From contig CM038708.1 in NCBI GenBank assembly GCA_021613375.1, positions 33,296,059 through 33,360,058 on the forward strand: a stretch of 64,000 nt of DNA, given 5' to 3'. The stretch's first letter is position 1. Each line of letters begins with the position of its first letter. Made by a program: the position numbers and the translations under genes. The DNA is from Megaleporinus macrocephalus (lineage: Eukaryota > Chordata > Actinopteri > Characiformes > Anostomidae). Below, piece after piece: positions 14,301 through 26,755 of the stretch. The notes beneath the pieces are model-generated. The model did not search any database and was not told the origin of the DNA. It worked only from the letters and a program-made list of their open reading frames with translations.

Positions 14301-17300
14301 GCGTTTGACTGGTAGTGATTTAAAACGTTTGACTGGTAGTGATACTAAAACGTTTGACTGGTAGTGTATCTAAAACGTTTGACTGGTAGTGTTACTAAAG
14401 CGTTTGACTGGTAGTGATACTAAAACGTTTGACTGGTAGTGTATCTAAAACGTTTGACTGGTAGTGTATCTAAAACGTTTGACTGGTAGTGTATCTAAAA
14501 CGTTTGGCTGGTAGTGATACTAAAACGTTTGACTGTTAGTGATCTAAAACTTTTTTTTTTTTAATCTAAAATAAGATCAGTCAGTTTTATCTTTTGCTCA
14601 ACGGTATTTCTGATTAGATAAGTTAAGAAAACTGAATCAGTTCCTCTTCGTGTAAGATATTTGTCACAGCTTTTTTATGTTCTTCACAACTTCAACACTG
14701 ACGGCCATATTAGTTTATACTGTTAATAATGGACAGCTAGACTCTTGCTGCCTGATCTAATGAATAAAATACAAATTACCATCCAGCTAAAGTAGCAGCT
14801 GTTCAAATTCAAGCCTTTGCTGCTATCACTGAATGGATAAAAAGAACTGAATATAATTTGTAGAAGTATCGAAGTCTGGGACTACATAGAGCTCAGTAAC
14901 TGGAGGACTGTATCTGATGAGCTGATGTGTTTTGTGCAGATGATATGAACTGGAATGCTCTGGAATGGGATCGTGCAGCTGAGGAGCTTACATGGGAAAG
15001 AGTGAGTCTCTGCTCTTCAGTATTCTGTTATTAGTCATGCACAAAACAGGAACAGGTGCTGGAGAAATATTTAATGCAATTTTTCTTCTTCTACACAGAT
15101 GCTTGGTCTGGACGGCTCTCTGGTTTTCCTGGTGCGTAATTACATAGTTTATGATCAAAACTTAATTTGACATTTTGTAATTTGTGGTCTGTTGAGAGAG
15201 GTTTACAGGCACAGCTGTTATAGCAAGTTTTCTTGTGGATGTTTGTGTTGCAGGAACATGTCTTTTGGGTGGTCTCACTCAACACACTCTTTATTCTGGT
15301 GTTTGGTATGTGTCTCTTTCTGAATTCTGTTCTAACGCATTGCGTTGCTTTAGATCGTGTAACCTGATTGCAGGTGTGTGTTTAAAGAAACCTTTCTGTA
15401 TTCACAGCTTTTTGTCCATACCATATTGGGCACTTCTCAGTGGTGGGACTTGGCTTTGAAGATTACGTGAGTGCTAATTACACCCATATTAACATTTTAA
15501 TATTGCATTTGAACAACGTTGCTGTAAATGGGCTACGTCACATTAAGATTTGGTTTTTTAACTCGTCCTCAGGTTCGTGCCTCTCATTTTGAGGGCCTCA
15601 TCACCACCATCGTCGGCTATGTCCTGTTGGCCATCACTCTTATCGTGTGTCATGTATCCTTACTCACTACAGCTACTGCGAGAATACAAGCTCAGCATCA
15701 GTGTGAGGTTGAATTACCTGGATGTGTATATTATTATTTTATAATTCAAAATGTGGTGTGGTCTGGTTTTTTATAGGTACAAATGTTTCATATTCCGGTC
15801 CTGCACTAAGCTGACAACTTAGGGTTTTTTTCCTTAGTAAACATTTCAGGGTTTAGCCGCATTGGTGCGATTCCAAAGATCGAGACGATTGTTAGGTGTC
15901 TGCTATATTGTGGTTAAGGTAAGTATTTATAGTTTAGTCACAATACCATTTACTTTTACTGTATATTTTTGATCTCTTGTTCATGTAGATCGACGCTTAA
16001 ATATTTTGGAACTTGCAGCATTGGGCACTTTCCTGGAAAAAGAATTTAAAGCTTAAAATGTTTGTTGTTTTGTTGTTACTGATTTAATCTGTTTCTTGTA
16101 GGTGTCCTTGTTGGTGGTTGTAGAAATTGGTGTATTCCCTCTCATCTGTGGCTGGTGGCTAGATATCTGCTCTCTGGTTTGTAAATCATGTCTTTCTCAA
16201 TGAGGACTTTTCTGTGATCAGCCAACTGCTTATTATTGTTAATACTTTATACACTGATTGGCAATGTCTAATATTATTTGTGCGTTTTACAGGAAATGTT
16301 TGACGCATCCCTGAAGGACAGAGAACTAAGTTTTGAATCGGCTCCAGGAACAACCATGTTTCTACACTGGCTTGTTGGCATGGTCTATGTCTTTTACTTT
16401 GCTTCCTTCATCCTCCTACTCCGAGAGGTACTCCTTTGCTCATCACATTGTGATTTAAGAATATGGGAGTAAATAATTTAGACATGTAGTCGTTATTGAA
16501 GTCGAATACTAAAAGCCTATTAAATGCTCATGTGTTTTCTGGAAATAGGTCCTCAGGCCCGGAGTTTTATGGTTTCTCAGAAATCTTAACGATCCGGATT
16601 TTAACCCAGTCCAAGAAATGATCCACCTGCCAATATACAGACATCTGAGACGCTTTATCTTGTCAGTGGTAAGAAGAACAGAACTTTACTCCAATCAATT
16701 ATAATCATTTTAGTTAACTCGCATATAAGGGTATGTACCTGACATCACAGTTAGCACGAGTCAGAAAGAAAAACTGAGTGGCAGTGTTAATGTAGACTGT
16801 CGAAAAGGAAAGCAAAGACTGAGCTCAGCTACTTGTTCAAATGTATATGTTCCACCAAAATGGTGCATCGCTTGTTATTTTAATGCCAACCAGGCCAAAC
16901 TGTAACTGCTGCCCCATTTAGTGTGGAACAGGAAATTTTGACAGTTTATTTAAAAACATCTATGTTGATAAACCTTGTGTTCAGCAAACTAAGGAATGAT
17001 GGTTAGACAGCGTTAGCCTGTCAAAACAAACCCCGTTTTTTTTATAGTCTTAGCGAGACTGCACTCAGTGGATTTTGCGATTTAAATGGGAAAGTAGCAT
17101 CAATGCGTACTCTCTATATTTTGAAATAGAGCACAGGAGTTTTGGACATCTAAGCAAACTGTTTAACATTTTGTCATAGCAATAAATTTGTGTAACAGAA
17201 GAGTACTTTGAAACAAACATCTGTGGAGTGAAAAATGTGTTTGAGATATAAGCTAGTTTAAACACAGTTTAGTCCCAGACTTCTCCTTAGTGCCCTCACT

Positions 17301-17569
17301 TGTTGCATAGATTTGTTCAAAGCCACCACCAGCACATCTGATTTAACTTAGTAAAGCACTGATGAGTGAAACAGGTTATTAAATGAAAACTACAAATAAT
17401 ACTGGGTTTTCATAAGAAGAGCTTTGAAAACAGTTAAACTTGACATTCATAAAATATAAAATCTATAAAAAATCTATCTCTATTATGAATATTATTATTA
17501 TTATAGTATTGTATTAATATTATTTGTATTTATTCATATTATTCCTTACTGCCCAGTTTTGAAAAATAA

Positions 17570-17646
<77 letters not shown>

Positions 17647-20612
17647 CGTCTTTATTTGTTTTTCAGGTTGTGTTTGGTTCTATCGTTCTGTTGATGCTTT
17701 GGCTACCCATTCGAATAATCAAACACATCTTGCCAGCCTTCCTTCCCTACAATGTGATGCTCTACAGGTAAATGAATGAGTTTTAGCTACATTTTCCCAT
17801 AAGAATCACATCACGTGCAACTATTTCCAACCAACAATTAATCTGACTTGGCTTTTGTTGCCTTATATACCCATTATTATTAATGGTTATTATTAATAGC
17901 CATTATTATTAATCCCAAATCCTGGTGTGATGTTTTTTTTAGTACCTAATGAGAGATGGTTGCAAATACTAAGCATAGCCTGTTTCATCATATGGATGAC
18001 ATCTTGCATAGTATGTTGTTATTCCCTGTGGAAAATCACAAGAAGCAGGCTGTGGAACATTGTTAATTACATGAGAGATAGGGCTGTGCGTCTTACCGCG
18101 TTGTTTGTGTGTGCACGGCTGTGTGACTCAGTGATGCTCCAGTGAGTGAGCTGTCCCTGGAGCTGCTATTGCTGCAGGTGGTCTTACCGGCTCTGCTAGA
18201 GCAGGGACACACGCGCCAGTGGTTGAAGGGCCTGGTGAGAGCCTGGACAGTCACCGCTGGCTACTTGCTGTAAGTATTGTAAAGAACCACATTACATAAA
18301 CCTCATTATTGAAGTACTGATTAAACTTGATATAAAAAAAACAACACAATTTTAGCATCTCATCGTATCTGTAGTGGCTTCTTTGTTAATGCTAATGCAG
18401 TCAAGTCTGATACATAACTATTTATATGCTTCTTATTTATTTTAAAGGTCATGCCTGTTTTTTGTTTTGTTTTGTCTTTGGAAGGCTGTGTGTGGTTTAA
18501 TATTGTTCCACTAGTTCAGCTTTGTGACCGCCCAGTACTCACTTTTTTCCTTACTCAAGATTAAAGTATTTGGAGTGTTGTGGTCATGCCTCCCATGATT
18601 TTACTAATTTTAGTCGCCTGCAAAAAATAATCCCCCTCTCTCCTTGCTTACGATAAATGCGGTGTTTGCTCCCTCCGGGCCCTCTTATCCACAGAGACCT
18701 GCACTCGTACCTGCTTGGAGACCAAGAGGAGAACGAGAACAATGCCAACCAGGCAGCCAACAACAACCAGCAGCCCCGTAACAATGCTAACGCCATCCCA
18801 GTGGTGGGAGAGGGCCTGCACGCTGCTCACCAGGCTATCCTGCAGCAGGGGGGACCCGTGGGCTTCCAACCCTACCATCGCCCCATGAAGTTCCCTCTCC
18901 GGGTAATTCTTATTGCTCATGTCGTACACACATACAGGGCAATATATAAGATGGTGAATTAAATTTGTCTTATGGTTTTTGCTGCAGATCGTGTTGCTGA
19001 TACTTTTTATGTGTGTGACACTGCTCTTGGCCAGTTTGGTGTGTCTTACTTTGCCAGGTGAGCAGATCTTTTAATATTATAAGCATTCCCTACCCAAATA
19101 CAACAGTGACCTCTTCTGACGTATACAGTCTGTAAAACCTTAAACACATACTTTTATAGGAGAACCCACTGGGCTGTCATAACACATTACTAGTTGCTGT
19201 ACTATCATCTTTTGGGTCATGTGATATTTTAGATATATTAGTGAATTACTGGGTCGGAGGTACTTAATTGAGATTTTAACTGCTGGTCTGACCATTCCAC
19301 CCTCCTCTTTTCTCACTGACAGTGTTCGCTGGCCGCTGGCTCATGTCATTCTGGACAGGCAGCGCAAAGATACACGAGTTGTACACAGCAGCATGCGGCC
19401 TGTATGTGTGCTGGCTGTCCATCAGGGCCATAACTGTGTTGCTGGCCTGGATGCCCCAGGGTCGTAGGGTCATCCTGCTCAAAGTCCAGGAGTGGACGCT
19501 CATGGTACCGCTCCTCACGCTTGTTCCGCTGTTGAGCAATGTGTGCATTGAGTTCCATTCCTTCAATTTATGGTGACAGTAAACTGTGTTATTCCCCATT
19601 TCTGATCTCTCTCTTGCTCTTTGTGGTTATACAGATCATGAAGACTCTGATTGTGGCAGTTCTGTTGGCAGGGGTGATTCCCCTGTTGCTGGGGCTTCTG
19701 TTCGAGCTAGTCATTGTGGCTCCTCTCAGAGTTCCACTGGACCAGACACCTCTTTTCTACCCTTGGCAGGTAATGTGTCTGGGGCAGGGCTTGTGTTGTG
19801 TGATTGAAAAATATTACTGTATTCAGCCAATTCAAGTCTCGAAGAACGTTCTTTGGTGTCTCCTGACTAAACCAGGGCCTGCAAATGGGCTAGAACAAGT
19901 AATGCCAGTGTGAGACAATAGCCATTGTATTGTAACCAGAGAAAAGATGAGCAGTGATTTTCCTTTCTGCTTTGTTTCAGGACTGGGCTTTAGGAGTGTT
20001 GCATGCCAAAATCATCGCCGCTATCACCCTTATGGGCCCTCAGTGGTGGCTGAAAACTGTCATTGAGCAGGTAACTATCCGTTTCATTACACATAATGTA
20101 CTTATGAGTACGTGGTATGGTCTTTTTTGCGTGTCAGCTTTCTGCTGAATTGCTTGATGAGTCCAAAGTTAAGTATTACTTTATTGGTCGTCAGGTATAT
20201 GCCAATGGAATCCGCAACATCGATCTCCATTTCATCATCCGAAAGCTGGCCGCCCCAGTCATCGCCGTGCTGCTGCTGTCTCTCTGCGTGCCCTATGTTA
20301 TCGCTGTGGGCATTGTCCCCATCGTAGGTACGTCCCAGCAGCTCTCGCCGCAGTGAGCCTACCATTTGGCCACGTCCGGGGAGAGTACGGAAAAATAATT
20401 GAAGTGTTTCGCTATGATTTGTCTGAATAGGAGTCACTGTGGAGATGCAGAACCTGGTGCAGAGGAGAATCTACCCCTTCCTGCTGATGGTTGTGGTTCT
20501 AATGGGAATCCTGTCTTTCCAAATTCGACAGTTCAAGCGCCTTTATGAACACATTAAAAACGATAAGTGAGTTCACCCCCCCTTGGTCACCTAAAGTTTC
20601 AGTTTAATATAT

Positions 20613-20696
<84 letters not shown>

Positions 20697-20878
20697 TTTT
20701 TTTCATTCATTTATTCATTCATTCATTCATCCAACATTAACAAGTAGCACAAGGGCGCAGTACTATTGTAAGCGAACCTGTTCATATAGTAGGGTTTGAA
20801 AAATCATAAATGTGTGTGTGTATGTATGTATGTGTATGTATATGTGTATGTATATGTGTATATGTATGTATGTATATA

Positions 20879-20957
<79 letters not shown>

Positions 20958-21104
20958 CAAGCTCAAATTTGAGAAATAGGTTTTATGACTAGCGTGTGTT
21001 TTTCTTTTCCCTGCAGGTATCTTGTTGGACAGAGACTTGTGAACTATGAACGTAAAGCTGGTAAACCCAGCACAACCACACACAGCAGTACAGCGCAGGA
21101 GTGA
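5363..21104 (+). CDS. marchf6: MARCHF6 (TEB4/Doa10 family) ER membrane E3 ubiquitin ligase, complete coding region in 26 exons
   Basis: MARCHF6 is a multi-pass ER ubiquitin ligase for ER-associated degradation, including of squalene monooxygenase and proteins with N-terminal degrons. Coding exons: 5363-5381, 6274-6373, 9682-9755, 11590-11733, 11933-12005, 12159-12327, 12781-12973, 14940-15001, 15099-15131, 15254-15305, 15408-15466, 15573-15653, 15850-15918, 16102-16176, 16293-16427, 16549-16668, 17667-17767, 18132-18269, 18695-18902, 18988-19057, 19323-19504, 19635-19769, 19981-20070, 20195-20327, 20431-20566, 21017-21104. All have GT/AG borders. They sum to 2739 bp, or 912 residues, close to the family length of about 910. 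The N-terminal RING-CH has the C4HC3 set C10, C13, C27, C29, H37, C40, C53, C56. Exon 7 encodes an acidic, Ala/Pro-rich loop (residues about 194-257). Exon 18 holds the TEB4-Doa10 (TD) segment with [13 protein letters not shown]. The C-terminal element [11 protein letters not shown] has its conserved Asn at residue 893. Many hydrophobic segments agree with about 14 membrane passes. I see no break. Confidence 0.96.
6374..9681 (+). other. marchf6 intron 2
   Basis: A 3.3-kb intron with no recognisable gene. A CG-richer block at about 8090-8480 stands out from its AT-rich surroundings and may be an old interspersed element, but I cannot name it. A short TA run lies at about 8600-8615. Confidence 0.6.
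10517..11445 (+). mobile_element. Tc1/mariner DNA transposon relic in marchf6 intron 3
   Basis: The segment opens with CAATTCCCAAAGGTTGGGAC and has GTTGGGACAGG near 10708. It then carries decayed blocks of a common fish Tc1/mariner transposase: the helix-turn-helix part around 10790-10925 (AATAGTCCACCAGTTTAAGA), and C-terminal pieces near 11190-11260 (GCAGCCCAGACCT, GGAGACCCCAGGCTGTTGA). It closes with GGTGATGTAGCACAGCATGG and CCCTGTCCCAACATTTTTG at 11322-11361. Most of the central DDE region is gone and stops are frequent, so it is inactive. It is in the same orientation as marchf6 and does not touch an exon. Confidence 0.7.
13024..14560. repeat. 25-bp minisatellite in marchf6 intron 7, about 61 copies
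   Basis: The unit is of the form TTTGACTGGTAGTGTATCTA plus AAACG, 25 bp. First copies start at 13036 and 13061. The linker after GGTAGTG varies (TATCT, ATACT, TTACT, and one-base-shorter ATCT and ATTT), and the sixth base of the unit alternates A, G or T. Interspersed linker types suggest repeated local duplications. The array fills most of the 1966-bp intron between the acidic-loop exon (ends 12973) and exon 8 (starts 14940). Confidence 0.95.
17571..17644. repeat. (GT)n microsatellite in marchf6 intron 16
   Basis: An uninterrupted GT run of about 37 repeats ends 22 bp before the acceptor of exon 17 (exon starts 17667). Open frames of Val/Cys repeats through it are artefacts of the dinucleotide. 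Confidence 0.95.
20616..20956. repeat. Compound (GT)n, (ATTC)n, (GTAT)n and (TA)n microsatellites in marchf6 intron 25
   Basis: A GT run at about 20619-20692 is followed by ATTC repeats near 20702-20730, then a GTAT-type run at 20812-20880 and a pure TA run to 20956. The TA run ends about 60 bp before the last coding exon at 21017. Confidence 0.93.
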
Positions 21105-23115
21105 AGAACATGGGGAACACACGCGTGTGAGAGAGAGAATAAGAGAGCGAGCGCAAGAGCATTAGTGTGGGTGCACGAGTGTGAACCCCTGTCCCCCTTG
21201 ACCCTGTTCCCTCTGCTTTCCTGTGGTGCGTGCGTGTCCCATCATTTCTCATGTCCTTCAACACTCAAGAACTTTCAATGACTCCTGGCCTCTCTGATCT
21301 TGCCTGCAAATCATGGCTCGAGAGCTATCAAATGTTCATAAACATACAAAAAAAAACGAGAAATTCTTCAAGCCAACCAACTTGGATTTAAACGTATGTG
21401 TCACTGTACATCTTTGGAGAAAAAAAAAAAAGAAAAATACGTATGTATATTAATTTATTAAATTAGTTGTCACTTTATTTTGTGGAATCCTGTTGCTTGG
21501 TCAGAAACGATGCCAGTGCCAGTTCTCTCCCGTCTTTTGGGCAGGCCTGTAGTAGTTGGGGGCCAAGAGTTCACTCAAAACACAAGCATCCTGGGACTCG
21601 ACTGTAACAACAGTAGCTTTCTATTTATTAGTTTTGATTTTCTGTAGGGTATGTTATTGACGTTCTTAATGACAGACTATGGCCTGTGGAGTCGAAGCTG
21701 TCAGAAACCTTGATGGTCCCTAACTGCCCTAATCTTAACCAGTGTAGCAGAAGTGGCTGTAAGTGGATTTGAGGCGCATACCTCAGAAGACGAACCAATC
21801 CAGCTCGCCGTTGGGCTGTGGCATTCTTTTATGAGGAAGTGGGGGGGGGGGGGGGGTGGGGTCTTCATGCTTGGTTTGTACAGAATGCTGTTAATTTTCC
21901 TGAAGCATGTAGTATACAAGCACCAAGGCAGCAGCAAGCAGCTTGAGCTAAAGTTGGATGGTAGTGTTTATGGCTCACAGTGAGCTACGAAGCTTACTTC
22001 TGCCCCTAGCTTTTCGTTCGGCTCCGACAACCTCGTTCGTCCTTTCCGATTAATCGAGAAGACTGTCCTAGAGCGCTTACTGCTTCAGTGGCTAGGCTAG
22101 CATATTAGTTTGCTGTCCAAGTTGTAAGATGTTGACTGTTGTGTGTCCGTCTTGTACTCAGCATGGCCCGAAACAAAAAGATCTTTCACTTCATCACCTT
22201 ACTGATGTTATTCTAGCACGTACATGAAATGTGCTTTTTTTATAAAGCATCTTGAAATGTCTTAAAAACAGCAATAGTTTGGAATCCCTTTAGATCGGTT
22301 TGTTTGGACAGTGTTAACGTAATTTCACCTCAACTAAGACAAGCTGATACCAATTTTGTCTCAAGGAGAATGAATGGTTGAATGGTTAATACAGGTTGGG
22401 CCGAGGATCATCTTTGTGTCTATAGATCAGGAGGCAAGACCCTCAGAGGTTTGTACATAATGTAAACTTTACAGTACTTGCGCGTCATGTCTTTTTGTAG
22501 CAAGGTCTGTTTTCTGTCCATTTCAAATTGTCCCCGTCTCTGTCTCGAGTTTCAGAGTTTCCCCTCGGATGGCCTGAACTTGTCACAGAGCACTTTAGCG
22601 ATAGTCCTTCAGCGCTGAGAATCTCGAAGTGACCTTACAGTATCTTCTGACACCAACCGCGGATACTGTATGCTTCTTAACATTGTTTGGGCTCCTTTAG
22701 AAAGCAAATGTTTCTATTTTTATATGTGCATCTAGTGACAGCTGTTTTGTTTTTTTTTGTTTTTTTTGTTGTTGTTTTTCTTTTGGCAATCCTGTATGGT
22801 CTGCCATCATGTCTCATGTCCTGCGTGTCGCTTCTTGAGCTTGTCTGGGAGGTTCCTTTCCAAAGCGAGGCGACAGCGTGCAGACGGCATGCTGGGTAAC
22901 AGTACTTAACACTCTCACACGTTTGGTTAACTCGGCCTTGTCCTTTCCACAGCATGTTCGTGTGAGAAGTTATTCAGTATTCTGAATGTTATAAAAACCT
23001 CCTGCTGGGAGGCATTGGCTGTAATTACATCCTTATACTGGCAGACAAGTAATTTTTTTTTTTGTTTGTTGGAGAATTTTATTACAAATATTAAATCACA
23101 AGTGTGGTACTGCGG
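21105..23115 (+). terminator. marchf6: marchf6 3' UTR with likely polyadenylation signal
   Basis: About 2 kb follow the stop without another convincing gene. An ATTAAA at 23090-23095 is followed by a GT-rich stretch at 23102-23130, the best poly(A) site I see. The region includes a 17-base G run at 21841-21857 and T-rich tracts near 22750. An open frame across the G run and another across the T tract are not supported as genes. Confidence 0.55.
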
Positions 23116-25236
23116 TGGTCTGTGTCTTCAATTAAAAAAAAACACACACACACTTTGGTCTCTTATAAAATACTTGTGATTCTCACAGGACTGTTTACCA
23201 ATTCTGATGATTTGTGATGTTGGGACCTGCCAGTGGGGCCTGACTACTGAAGAGGTTAGGAGTCCACTGAATAAGTAGCTTCAGGCAGCTTGTGCTAGTC
23301 AGTAGGGGTGTGCAGTTGTAGTCCATTTCACTGAAAATGAATGGTGCAGTGTCATTAGAAGAATAGTTTAGATTTGAGCCTACTAAAACTTCTGCTGACC
23401 AGGTCTATATGGTCAGTACCGAATAACAAGTCATGAATACAATTAAAATTTTTCTTTCCCAAACAACTGACTAAGCTCTATGAACGGCCAGTGATCTTAA
23501 AATAGCCTGCTAGTCTACAAGCTTCCTTTATACAAGAAGTCTGAGTGGAAAAATTAACATGTGAGCACTTAAACAGTATTTGGGCCATCCTGACTGGGAC
23601 TGACATAAAACCACTGAGTGACCTCTTGGAGATAATGTAAAGGTTACTCCTGTTAATCTGACTTTATGACCTTGCACTGGAAATCTACTCTCTTAGGGCA
23701 GCAGGCTGAGTGAATGTTCTGCTGATCATTCAGTGACTGCTGTCACATTTTATTACATGATCATTACTGTAAACGTCCTGCTAAGCACCGTTTCAGTGTT
23801 TAAAATGTATTAGGTATCATTATTAAGTGTGCATATCAGCAAACATGCTACATACATACAGGTTAAGAGTGAACAGGATGTTCTACACAATGTATTCAGG
23901 CTACAGAGTGGCTGCACTATATAGTGAACAGCTTGCAACCGCATTTAATTCTGACACAACACTGAGGCTGAATCCCAAACAGGTACAGAAGCCAATATTT
24001 CATGACCTATTTAGTGCACTATTTAGGGAGCAGGGAGCCATCTGAGAATCAGCCTGTTTACTGCTTATATAAAGGACAGTCACTTTGGACACTGAACTTG
24101 GACACTTAACGTTGTGTATGTCTACTTTGTGCTTTGCAGCTGTAGGTGAATGTTTTGGTGCCCTTGTGGTCAAATCAGGTTTTGTTGATTTTCTAACTGA
24201 AAATATGCTGCATTCCTTATGAAGACATGTTTTGATGCACTGATATGGCTTATTGGCTGAAGCTTACTGGGGAGTGGGGCAAAATTAAAACCTGTTTAAT
24301 GTTACATTCAGCTAAACCATAGTGCAGAACAATGCCATTTTTATGTTTACTTATCCTTGTGTCTATTTGCACCCGGGTACAAGTAGCATTTGTCACACAG
24401 CGAGGCTATTTTCACCCCTTAATTTAAAAAAAAAGAAAGCGAACCCATCTGCGCATGTCTACCAATGAATGCGAGCGAGCGAAAAGGCGCAAATTCACAG
24501 GAACCGATGGAAACAGACAGTAGAAATGATAAGCAGAATTTGGTTAATAGTTGTGTATAAAGGTCCATCACTCAATTTAACTCTACATTTTAAGATATAT
24601 ATTTAAGAAATAGTGTGAGAATTATTATCCAAAGAACACTGTTGACTGAACACTGATATATTTATGAGCTAATAGCAGCATTATAGCTAACTTGCAAACA
24701 AACGTCATCTTATTAATTTTATGTTCACCAACAATGAAGAAATCTCTTCTAATACATAGTTCAGAGGTAAAGTTAATTCCAGTTTGTGATAAATTTAGCT
24801 ATAGTTTTTTTCATTAGCTTACAAGAAAAACATTTTTCGGTTTAGCTTTATTCGACCATCAAACTACTAGCTATAGCTAATTCAATGAGTAAGCTAAGCT
24901 AATGTTTTGGTGGATCTCAGTTTAAGTTATTTGCTTGAATTAAAGTTTGAGGCAGTTAGGTAACTTGTATCTAACCTTATCTTTTTTGTATTTTGTTGCT
25001 TGTTCTGATTAATTTAGCTAGCTAATTGCTGGCTAGTAGTTTTCTAATGTCAGCTAGCTATTTTTAATCATGTTTCGTCCATACTGAGGTAGTTTTAAGC
25101 TTGTAAGATCACTTTCATAGCTTTCTAAGTTGTATTGGCAGTGAATGTACTGGCAGACTCAGCTAATTACTGGATTATTTTCTGGTTAAATGATAGCTAA
25201 CAACTTAATGTGTTTGTTATGTTATTTTAGCCTTGT
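23116..25236. other. Intergenic region downstream of marchf6
   Basis: No gene is supported. Short open frames such as 23827-24045 show no family resemblance. At about 24366-24440 a single sequence with CACCCGGGTACAAGTAGCAT followed by an A-rich tract resembles the unit and right flank of the 33-bp minisatellite at 26.5 kb, so it may be a single-copy relative of that repeat. Confidence 0.5.
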
Positions 25237-25461
25237 ATATGGTTGCACCAGAACCAAAATGGGGAGTGTGGTAAAGAGGTCAAGAAGAGAGTCCAGGCAG
25301 GATGGAGTGCATGGAGAAAAGTTTCAGGAGTGATTTGTGACAAAAGAGTGGCAGCAAAGGTCAAAGGAAATGTTTACAAGACAGTGGTGGGACCTGCTAT
25401 GTTGTATGGTTTGGAGACAGTCAGTGGCAAGCCGAAAGAAGAAGATATGGTTGCACCAGAA
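25237..25461 (+). mobile_element. Non-LTR retrotransposon reverse-transcriptase fragment flanked by 17-bp direct repeats
   Basis: Codons within 25254-25430 read GECGKEVKKRVQAGWSAWRK, then VSGVICDKRVAAKVKGNVYK and TVVGPAMLYGLET. This is the C-terminal block typical of LINE reverse transcriptases (WRKVSGVxCD and PAMLYGxET motifs). The fragment of about 190 bp is flanked by the identical 17-mer ATATGGTTGCACCAGAA at 25237-25253 and 25445-25461, which looks like a target-site duplication. It is far too short to be active. Confidence 0.65.
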
Positions 25462-26214
25462 GCAGTAACACAACACCTCCTCTACCAATGTGACAATGGG
25501 ACACCGCGGCAGTAACGCATGCGTGATTTCTATATATAATGTATATTCTGCTTGAGTGCTCGGCAAGCATTTAGAGAGTTGCAGTAGCCAGTGTGAAAAG
25601 CAGAAGCAAAGTGGTAAATATTTTAATTTTGCTATGGTAAAAAAATTACTTTCTGCCCCAACAGATTCAGATACAGATCTTGAGGAACTTTATTTTCTTT
25701 ATTAAGTTGTCTTCGACAATAAACATTGTGTATATATTGGTCTACTTGGACAAAAGAAGGGTTTGCAGTGAATGCTACTGATACAATGTAATATACAGCT
25801 GTTTGTCCAATAATAACACTGCTATCATAATTATCATCAGTTTTATAGGCCCAAAAATTGTACCCTGTGGGACTCCACAAGATACACCAACCTGTTACCA
25901 AATAATTCACAACTGTTTCTGCAAATTAATAACTGAATAACAAATCCAGGGTTTTTTCAGAATGCTGAAGCTCTTCTGAGATTTGGAGATCCTGCATCCA
26001 TAAAGCAAAGCCAAGCGAATGAGATCCGGCTATACATTCGGGATCGGATTATAGTAGCAGGGACTAATAAAGAGTAAATCTTGTGAGGGCCCCCCCAGCA
26101 CATGATGTAAATAATAAAAACCCCCATTCACTTCTTTAAAAAAATTACATTATATAGTGTATATTATAATTTAGTATTTAGCATGTGATTACTGCCATTG
26201 CCATTAACATTTGG

Positions 26215-26330
26215 TTTTCACTTATGAGTCTCTTCTTTGTTTTTCTTTACAATGCTCTTAGAATTTAAATTGCTATTTAAATACTAAGTGCATGGTAAAG
26301 AAAAACAAAGAAGAGACTCACAAGTGAAAA
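26215..26330. repeat. 36-bp inverted repeat with 44-bp loop
   Basis: The left arm 26215-26250 and right arm 26295-26330 are reverse complements over 36 bases with one mismatch (CACTTATGAG against CACTTGTGAG). The 44-bp spacer is AT-rich. A transcript would form a long hairpin in which the single mismatch could pair as G-U. It may be a small palindromic transposable element or a hairpin RNA source. The sequence alone cannot decide. Confidence 0.85.
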
Positions 26331-26474
26331 ACAAAATTCAATAAGAACAAACTTTGAGGTCCACCCCATAACCCCAAACAAAAGTATCTTCACCTCTTGT
26401 AAAATAATTTGTAAGTAAAATGTGTTTTGTCACAAAACACAAAAGAATAGTACTAATCTCTGCTAAAACCATAA

Positions 26475-26755
26475 TCGGGTGCAAATAGTACACACTGCCA
26501 TGTATACCAGGGTGCAAATAGCACACAATGCTATGTACACCCGGGTGCAATTAGCACACACTGCTGCATATACCCGGGTGCAAATAACACACACTGCTGG
26601 ATATACCCGGGTGCAAATAGCACACACTGTTGCATATACCCGGGTGCAAATAACACACACTGCTGGATATACCCGGGTGCAAATAGCACACACTGTTGCA
26701 TATACCCGGGTGCAAATAACACACACTGCTGGATATACCCGGGTGCAAATAGCAT
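26475..26755. repeat. 33-bp minisatellite, about 8 copies, arranged as 66-bp dimers
   Basis: The unit is GGGTGCAAATAGCACACACT plus 13 bases ending ACCC (33 bp, a multiple of three, so several frames stay open). From 26578 the versions CAAATAACACACACTGCTGG and CAAATAGCACACACTGTTGC alternate strictly, so the recent expansion unit was the 66-bp dimer. Predicted repeats such as YTRVQIAHT are by-products and not a gene. Confidence 0.93.

Noticed and set aside
18584..18929. Minus-strand frames opposite marchf6 exon 19
   Set aside because: Shadows of the plus-strand coding exon 18695-18902.
20102..20437. 111-codon minus-strand frame
   Set aside because: Antisense shadow of marchf6 exon 24.
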